Source: an uncultured Clostridia bacterium
Lineage (GTDB): Bacteria > Bacillota > Clostridia > TANB77 > CAG-508
Reading direction: 5' to 3'
DNA: 27,973 nt
Assembly: GCA_947599995.1 (NCBI GenBank)
Contig: CANQFW010000009.1
Coordinates: forward strand, 1 to 27,973
Positions 22,159 to 27,973 of this stretch are shown here, piece after piece. The notes beneath the pieces are model-generated. The model was not told the DNA's origin, did not search any database, and was given only the letters and a program-made list of their open reading frames with translations. A program made the translations under genes and the position numbers. Each line of letters opens with the position of its first letter. Position 1 is the stretch's first letter.

Positions 22159-23883
22159 ATGAAAGGAATATTTGGATGGTTTAAAGATAGTGCAAAAATG
22201 AAAAGATGGATGATGCTTATATTAATTGGAATTGTATTTGCATCATTCGGAATGGCAAATTTAATTTTGCAAGAAGAATCAATAACTTTTTTACATGCAG
22301 CAAAGATAATAGCATATTTTGTTGTAGGCTTTACATGTGTAGTTTTAGGATTAGTTTTTATAAATAAAAGAACTATGGAGCTATTTATAGAAGCAACAGA
22401 TGAAAGAATTGATGGAGAAAACAAAGTTAATGTAAATTCTCTAATATTTAATAAAAAAATATATGATAGAGGGCCAAACATTGTAGTAATAGGAGGGGGA
22501 AGCGGATTAAATACAATTTTAGAGGGACTAAAACAATACACCAGTAATATTACTGCAATAGTTACAGTGTCAGATTATGGTGAGAGCTTTGGAAAAGAAG
22601 GTGACAAAATTAAGTATCTGCAATTAGAAGATATAAAAAATGGAATCGCGTCTCTATCAACATCTAACGAAAGTAAGATGAAAGATTTGCTTAATTATAA
22701 ATTTTCAGAAGGTGTATTAAAAGGTGTATCATTTTCAGACATTTATTTTGAAGTAATGGCAGATATCTCAAAAGGAACAGCAGAAGCCATAAAAAATAGT
22801 AATGATATATTTAAAATATACGGACAAGTTCTTCCTGTAACAGAAGATGAAATGAAAATATGTGCTGAATTAGAAAATGGCTATGTAGTTGAAGAAAAAT
22901 CACAAATAGCTAATGTTGTATATGAAAGAATGACAAAAATAAATAGAATATACATTAATCCAACAAACTGTAAACCAACAAAAGGTGTTATAGAGGCAAT
23001 TCAAAACGCAGATAGTATAATAATAGGCCCAGGAAGTTTATATACAAATGTAATTCCAAACTTACTTATAAAGGGTGTTTCAAAAGCTATTAAAGATAGC
23101 AAAGCTAAGAAAATATATGTATGTAATATAATGACAGAACCAGGTCAAACAGATAATTATTCTGTATCAGATTATATAAATGCAATTATAGACCATTGTG
23201 GAGAAGGGCTAATTGACTATTGCCTATACGATACAGGAGAAGTTATTCCTGAATTCATAAAAAAATATAATTTAGATGGAGCAGATTTAGTAGAACAAGA
23301 TATAACAAAGGTAAAAGATAAAAAAATTAAATTTATGAAAAAGAATATGTCTGTTATTAAAGACAACTTAGTAAGACATGATGCAACAATAATTGCAAAT
23401 ACAGCAATACAGCTTATATGTGACGATTTAAAATATTTAGACAGACAAAACGAGCCTGAGTACATGATGATGAACAGCAAATTAAAGGCAGATAAAAAAA
23501 TAAAAAAAGAAAAAAGAAAAAATTCAAGAAAAAAGCAAAATACTACTAAGAATCATGAAAAGGCAAAAAGTAAATTTGCAAGCAAATATAGTGATAGAAT
23601 AGATTCAATAAAACATAGTGATGAAAGAATAGAAGAACGAAAAAGGAAAATGAAAATAAAGCAAGATGCGATGATAGAAAATACAAAAAGAGAAGAAACA
23701 CAGGTAAAAGTAAAACAGAGCCAGCCAAAAGATGAGAAAAAAAAGGTAAAAGATACAACAAAAATTGAACCTAGAAGTGAAAACACAATCAGAATGAATA
23801 AAAGGGAGATAAGGCCAAAAGATTATGAAAAAATACGAGAAGAAATGATAAAAAAATTTAATAATAGTAAATTAAAAGATTAA
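22159..23883 (+). CDS. YvcK/CofD-family protein with membrane anchor and basic tail
   Basis: This 574-residue protein contains the UDP-sugar-binding YvcK fold (about 105-425): NIVVIGGGSGLNTILEGLK, IVTVSDYGESFGKEGD (the usual ADDGGSSG is replaced), LPVTEDEM, ADSIIIGPGSLYTNVIPNLL, and VCNIMTEPGQTDNYSVSDYI. Two hydrophobic helices (about 17-37 and 47-68) precede it, and a lysine-rich disordered tail (about 430-574) follows. Bacillus YvcK is a soluble protein of about 320 residues needed on gluconeogenic carbon and for cell shape. The rapZ and whiA genes that often flank yvcK are absent here. The ATG at 22159 is chosen with AAAGGA 9 bases before it; GTG 22138 has no site. Confidence 0.88.
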   Translation: MKGIFGWFKDSAKMKRWMMLILIGIVFASFGMANLILQEESITFLHAAKIIAYFVVGFTCVVLGLVFINKRTMELFIEATDERIDGENKVNVNSLIFNKKIYDRGPNIVVIGGGSGLNTILEGLKQYTSNITAIVTVSDYGESFGKEGDKIKYLQLEDIKNGIASLSTSNESKMKDLLNYKFSEGVLKGVSFSDIYFEVMADISKGTAEAIKNSNDIFKIYGQVLPVTEDEMKICAELENGYVVEEKSQIANVVYERMTKINRIYINPTNCKPTKGVIEAIQNADSIIIGPGSLYTNVIPNLLIKGVSKAIKDSKAKKIYVCNIMTEPGQTDNYSVSDYINAIIDHCGEGLIDYCLYDTGEVIPEFIKKYNLDGADLVEQDITKVKDKKIKFMKKNMSVIKDNLVRHDATIIANTAIQLICDDLKYLDRQNEPEYMMMNSKLKADKKIKKEKRKNSRKKQNTTKNHEKAKSKFASKYSDRIDSIKHSDERIEERKRKMKIKQDAMIENTKREETQVKVKQSQPKDEKKKVKDTTKIEPRSENTIRMNKREIRPKDYEKIREEMIKKFNNSKLKD

Positions 23884-23930
23884 AATATTAAATATTTGAT
23901 CAGAATACTATTTATATTGGAGGAATACAA

Positions 23931-25973
23931 ATGAAATTCGAAAAAAAAAGTCTAACACCTGAAAATTGTCTAGACAAAGAATGGATAATTACAAATGGAA
24001 TAGGTGGGTTTTCATCATCTACAGTAATTGGTGCAAATACTAGAAGATATCATGGACTGCTTGTAGCACCTATTACTCCCCCTGCAAGAAGATATTTGGT
24101 GCTTTCAAAATTAGATGAAAGCATTGAAATAGGAGGAATAAAACATGATTTATATACAAATATTTGTAAAAACTATATTTCACAAGGATATAAATATTTA
24201 GAATCATTCAGTAAAGAAATATTACCAATTTTTAAATATCGAGTAGAAGATACATTTATTACAAAAACAATATGTATGAAATATGGAGCAAATATTGTTC
24301 AAGTATATTATAAAATAAAAAATGGAAATACAGATGCAAAATTAAGTTTGGCGCCAGTTTTAAATTATAGAGATTTTCATTCAATGTCTACAAATAAAAC
24401 CTTTGAGCTAAATCAAAAAATAAAGGACAAAAAAGTAAGAATCATAATAGATAGAAATGTTGCACATCCTATATATATGAAGATATCAGATGGAAAATAT
24501 ATTGAACACAATAATGATGTATTTTACAATATGTTCTATATAGAGGAAGAAAAAAGAGGATTTTATCCAGAAGAAAACCATGTAGTAAGTGGAGTATTTG
24601 AGGTAGATATTGCTCCAAATGAAGAAAAAGAAATTTCATTTATTTGTTCACTTGAAGAAAATATTGATGAAATAGAACCTAAAACATTTATAAATAATGA
24701 GCTAATAAGAATAAATAAAATCTATAATAATTCACTTATGATAGATAATAAAAAGGAAAATAAAAGCGAGAAAGAAAAGAAAAATGATGAAAATATAAGA
24801 AAATTTTTATTAGCGACAGACAATTTTATCGTTTTTAGGCCTACATTTGGTCTTCATACTATAATTGCAGGTTATCCGTGGTTTCTAGATTGGGGAAGAG
24901 ATGCTTTAATATCATTTGAAGGTTTGCTTTTAGTACCTAGAAGGTATGATATAGCAAAAGAGGTATTACTTACAGTAACAAGAGATATAAAATATGGATT
25001 AGTACCAAATGGTTATTCAGAAGTAGATAATAGCCCTTTGTATAATAGTGTCGATAGTTCACTTTTACTATTTGAACAAGTACAGAAATATTTGGAATAT
25101 ACAGATGATAAAAAATTTATTAAAGAAAATATATATCCAAAATTAAAACTTATAATTGAAAACTACAGTAAGGGAATTGATTTAGATGACAATAATATTT
25201 ATTTAGATGATGATGGTCTAATTTCTTCTGGAACTGAAAATACACAAAATACATGGATGGATGCTAAATATGGTAATTATGCTGCAACTCCAAGAAATGG
25301 AAAAACTGTTGAGATAAATAGTTTATGGTATAATGCTCTTAAAATAATGGAGCAATTATCTAAAAAATATGAAGATATTGGAAAAAGAACTAAAAGCAAA
25401 AAATATGCAGAATTAGCAACTTTATGTAAGTCCAATTTTGAAAAGAAATTTTACAATGGAAGAAGAAAATGTTTGTATGATGTTCTAGGAGACAGTAAGA
25501 TAAGACCAAACCAGTTGTTTAGTTTAAGTTTGACATATCCTGTAATTGATCCTACATCTGATAAAGCACAAAATATAATAAATGTTGTAGAAAAAAAATT
25601 ATTAAATAATTACGGTATAAAAACTTTGGCTAAAGGTGAGGAAAATTATGTAGATATTTATGAAGGAGATAATTTTAGAAGGGATATGAGTTATCATCAG
25701 GGTATAACCTGGACATGGCTTTTGGGGTTGTATTATAATGCTCTTAGAAATATAAGAGCATTTGAAAAGGATAAGAAAAAAAGAGAAGCATTAGATATAA
25801 AGATTAAAGAATTTAAAGATAAGACAGAAAAAGTATTTACCAACGAAATTTCTGAAAGAGGTTGCATTGGTTCAATTTCTGAAATTTATGATTCTAAGAT
25901 GCCATATTTACCTAAAGGAGCATTTGCTCAAGCATGGAGTGTAGCTGAAATTTTTAGAATTATTTATGGATAA
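23931..25973 (+). CDS. Glycogen debranching enzyme (amylo-alpha-1,6-glucosidase, GH133-like)
   Basis: This 680-residue cytoplasmic enzyme is of the archaeal/bacterial debranching type. The N-terminal domain (about 1-245) shows NGIGGFSSSTVIGANTRRYH, the family start. The C-terminal (alpha/alpha)6 barrel (about 285-680) shows GYPWFLDWGRDALISFEGLL (314-333) with catalytic-region acidic residues. It also has TENTQNTWMDAKYG, PRNGKTVEINSLWYNAL, and PYLPKGAFAQAWSVAEIFR near the end. It removes alpha-1,6 branches from glycogen or related glucans. GGAGG lies before the ATG. No other glycogen gene is in the window. Confidence 0.93.
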   Translation: MKFEKKSLTPENCLDKEWIITNGIGGFSSSTVIGANTRRYHGLLVAPITPPARRYLVLSKLDESIEIGGIKHDLYTNICKNYISQGYKYLESFSKEILPIFKYRVEDTFITKTICMKYGANIVQVYYKIKNGNTDAKLSLAPVLNYRDFHSMSTNKTFELNQKIKDKKVRIIIDRNVAHPIYMKISDGKYIEHNNDVFYNMFYIEEEKRGFYPEENHVVSGVFEVDIAPNEEKEISFICSLEENIDEIEPKTFINNELIRINKIYNNSLMIDNKKENKSEKEKKNDENIRKFLLATDNFIVFRPTFGLHTIIAGYPWFLDWGRDALISFEGLLLVPRRYDIAKEVLLTVTRDIKYGLVPNGYSEVDNSPLYNSVDSSLLLFEQVQKYLEYTDDKKFIKENIYPKLKLIIENYSKGIDLDDNNIYLDDDGLISSGTENTQNTWMDAKYGNYAATPRNGKTVEINSLWYNALKIMEQLSKKYEDIGKRTKSKKYAELATLCKSNFEKKFYNGRRKCLYDVLGDSKIRPNQLFSLSLTYPVIDPTSDKAQNIINVVEKKLLNNYGIKTLAKGEENYVDIYEGDNFRRDMSYHQGITWTWLLGLYYNALRNIRAFEKDKKKREALDIKIKEFKDKTEKVFTNEISERGCIGSISEIYDSKMPYLPKGAFAQAWSVAEIFRIIYG

Positions 25974-26045
25974 TATTTAGATTTCGTGTTATTAATATGA
26001 CTACTAAGAAGTATTAATATGTAACAGAAAGATAGGTGTATTTAA

Positions 26046-27062
26046 TTGAAAATAGAAGATTTGGAAAATAAATTGAAAGTTGGCAATATAGATGCATTAT
26101 ATTTGTTTTATGGAGAAGAGAAATTTTTACTAGAAAGTTGTTTGAAAAAAATAAAAAAATTATTTGGGGAATTAATAAGTGGTATAAATTATATTACAAT
26201 AGATGAATCTAATGTCGATAATCTAATTTCAGATTTAGAAACACCTGCTTTTGGATTCGAAAAAAAATTAATAATTGCAAAGAACACTAATTTATTTAAA
26301 AAGGACACTAAGAGTAAAAAAAGTGATAATTCAGATTTAAAGGAAAAGATTAATGACTTCCTAAAGGAAAACATTGAAATAATGAGGCAAACTGTAGTCT
26401 TGATTTTTGTGGAAGAAACAGCAGATAAATGTAAATTATATTCAACCATTGAAGAAAACGGTATTGTTTGTAATTTCGAGTATCAGAAGGTAAATCAGAT
26501 TCAAGCAAGATTAAAGTCTATTTTTAATGCATATGAAGTACAAATTGATCCTTCAACATTACTGTATTTAATAGAATCATGTGGGACTAATATGCAAGAT
26601 TTGATAAACGAATCAAGAAAATTGATTGAGTATGCAGGAAAATGTGGAAAAGTGGAAAAAACAGATATTGATAATCTTTGCATAAAGAAAGTCGAGAGTA
26701 TCATTTTTGATTTAACAGATAGCTTAGGAAAGAAAAATACAAAAGATGCGATTAATATTTTGAGAAATTTAATTCTAGAAAAAGAGCCAGTTCAAAAAAT
26801 AATGATTACCTTGTATAATCATTTAAAAAAATTGTATCTGACTAAGATTGCGTTAAAATTAAATAAAGATGTTGCAACAAGTTTGGATTTAAAGCAGAAT
26901 CAAGTTTTTTTAGTAAATAAGTATAAGATGCAGGCAAGTTATTATAAGACATCGGAATTAAGGAAGATTCTAGAAGAACTTTGTAATTTAGATTATAATT
27001 ATAAAGTTGGATTAATTGACTTGGAGCTTGGGTTTGAGTCTATTTTGTGTGCGTATTGTTAA
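26046..27062 (+). CDS. holA: DNA polymerase III subunit delta
   Basis: This 338-residue clamp-loader subunit opens the beta clamp during replication. The N-terminal NTPase-like domain begins IDALYLFYGEEKFLLESCLK, followed by the segment NLISDLETPAFGFEKKLIIA. The lid-type helical region and C-terminal collar contain LTDSLGKKNTKDAINILRNL and LIDLELGFESIL. The start is TTG 26046, with GATAGGTG about 7 bases before it; no nearby ATG fits. In Clostridia holA lies alone or near comE genes, so its neighbours here give no further clue. Confidence 0.93.
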   Translation: MKIEDLENKLKVGNIDALYLFYGEEKFLLESCLKKIKKLFGELISGINYITIDESNVDNLISDLETPAFGFEKKLIIAKNTNLFKKDTKSKKSDNSDLKEKINDFLKENIEIMRQTVVLIFVEETADKCKLYSTIEENGIVCNFEYQKVNQIQARLKSIFNAYEVQIDPSTLLYLIESCGTNMQDLINESRKLIEYAGKCGKVEKTDIDNLCIKKVESIIFDLTDSLGKKNTKDAINILRNLILEKEPVQKIMITLYNHLKKLYLTKIALKLNKDVATSLDLKQNQVFLVNKYKMQASYYKTSELRKILEELCNLDYNYKVGLIDLELGFESILCAYC

Positions 27063-27155
27063 CAAGTAATAACAAAAAATATAAAAAGAGGTATAAAAAA
27101 ATATTTTTGGATAAAAATAAGTGTAAATACAAATTCTATTTAAAGAGGTTTTTTT

Positions 27156-27848
27156 ATGTTTAAAGTTTTATCGAGAAATAAAAAAAAGATTTTTGTTTTA
27201 CTTGTTATTATAGCAGGAATTTTTTCATTTTTGATTATAACAAAAAATAATAATGTTGAAGCTTTATCAAAATATGGTTCAAGAGGAAATGAGGTTACTC
27301 AAATTCAGACTAAGCTAAAAAGATGGGGATATTATAATGGTGCTATAGATGGAATTTTTGGAAGCCAAACTCTTGCTGCAGTTAAATCTTTTCAACAGAA
27401 AAATGGTTTGACCGCTGATGGTATAGCAGGAGAAAAGACTTTAGCAGCAATGGGAATAACTTCTAGTGGAAATTCTTCTAATTCTACAAGTAGTAATTCG
27501 AATAATGTTAATTTACTTGCCCATCTTATTTATGGAGAGGCAAGAGGAGAGCCTTATACTGGGCAGGTAGCGGTTGGAGCAGTAATTATGAATAGAGTAA
27601 AGAGTAGTTCATTTCCTAATAGCATAGCTGGAGTAATATATCAGCCTGGAGCATTTGATGCAGTATCAGATGGACAGGTTAATATGAGCCCTGATAGTTC
27701 TGCTATAAAGGCAGCACAGGATGCTATAAATGGATGGGATCCTTCTTATGGTGCAATATATTATTTTAATCCTAGTACTGCTACAAATAAGTGGATTTGG
27801 TCTAGACCATTAACTATTACTATTGGTAAACATAGATTCTGTAAATAG
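27156..27848 (+). CDS. sleB: SleB-like spore cortex-lytic / cell wall hydrolase
   Basis: This 230-residue exported protein has a basic start and one hydrophobic signal segment (about 12-28). A peptidoglycan-binding domain (about 37-95: GSRGNEVTQIQTKLKRWGYY, GIFGSQTLAAVKSFQQKNGL) follows, then a Ser/Asn linker. The last part is the Hydrolase_2 (SleB) domain (about 115-230) with the catalytic glutamate in HLIYGEARGEPYTGQVAVGA. In spore formers SleB is a lytic transglycosylase of muramic-lactam cortex, usually with YpeB. No ypeB follows within the window, so a vegetative wall role remains possible. AGAGG lies 7 bases before the ATG. Confidence 0.93.
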   Translation: MFKVLSRNKKKIFVLLVIIAGIFSFLIITKNNNVEALSKYGSRGNEVTQIQTKLKRWGYYNGAIDGIFGSQTLAAVKSFQQKNGLTADGIAGEKTLAAMGITSSGNSSNSTSSNSNNVNLLAHLIYGEARGEPYTGQVAVGAVIMNRVKSSSFPNSIAGVIYQPGAFDAVSDGQVNMSPDSSAIKAAQDAINGWDPSYGAIYYFNPSTATNKWIWSRPLTITIGKHRFCK

Positions 27849-27931
27849 ATGTAGATTACAGTTTGCATTTGCCATTAAAATGGGTACGAATAATAGAGTA
27901 ACTTTTAATTTCGTAAAAAAATAAAAAGGTA

Positions 27932-27960
27932 TTGCAATTTTTAAAAAATTTATGTATAAT
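27932..27960 (+). promoter_or_regulatory. Promoter at the right edge
   Basis: TTGCAA (27932-27937), a 17-base spacer and a perfect TATAAT (27955-27960). It points out of the window to an unseen gene. Confidence 0.6.
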
Positions 27961-27973
27961 AGTTAATGTTCAC

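Noticed and set aside
25992..26023. Direct repeat TATTAATATG twice before holA
   Set aside because: Low-complexity AT sequence in a short intergenic gap, with no link to a promoter or known site.

Overview
The window is a strongly AT-rich chromosomal segment from a low-GC, probably spore-forming, Clostridia-like Firmicute. The evidence is a V/A-type ATPase operon of clostridial type, murB next to a yvcK-family gene, a SleB-like cortex hydrolase, and near-consensus sigma-A promoters with strong GGAGG ribosome binding sites. It has two parts: a ~9.9 kb integrated element (about 69-10004) and a host backbone (about 10005 to the end).

The element sits inside a host initiator tRNA (tRNA-fMet) gene on the minus strand. 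The host 5' half, with its own consensus promoter, is at 9992-10029. The host 3' half is at 31-81. A 13-bp core (TTATGAGCCCGAC, the anticodon arm) is repeated at both junctions. Just inside the right end lies a complete second tRNA-fMet (9727-9802), oriented so that the stranded host promoter would read into it. The element therefore appears to break an initiator tRNA gene and supply a whole replacement. Its other contents are a tyrosine integrase with one frameshift (212-1472), an excisionase-like protein, and a probable type I toxin with an antisense RNA (2254-2465). A minus-strand regulatory and cargo operon follows (BlaI-like repressor, BlaR1-like M56 sensor protease, PepSY-like membrane protein, polytopic membrane protein). 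Two replication-type winged-helix genes flank a hairpin and repeat region. No relaxase, coupling ATPase or secretion genes are seen, so this looks like a small integrative element, not a conjugative one.

The backbone starts with a divergent promoter pair and a nine-gene V/A-type ATPase operon in the order G/H-C-I-K-F-E-A-B-D (10255-19016). It ends at a strong bidirectional terminator (about 19041-19079). Converging on it is a minus-strand nfeD-SPFH pair (20499-19101). From 20691 rightward, plus-strand genes encode a pilin-like protein, MurB, a membrane-anchored YvcK-family protein, a glycogen debranching enzyme, DNA polymerase III delta (HolA) and a SleB-like hydrolase. A promoter at the right edge serves a gene outside the window.

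The most unusual points are the split initiator tRNA with its element-borne replacement and the shared ectodomain of the BlaR1-like sensor and its neighbour. Also notable are the compact type I toxin-antitoxin pair, a hairpin lying between Shine-Dalgarno and start codon of the ATPase E subunit, a single-hairpin ATPase K subunit with signal peptide and acidic extension, and the YvcK protein with added membrane anchors and a basic tail.
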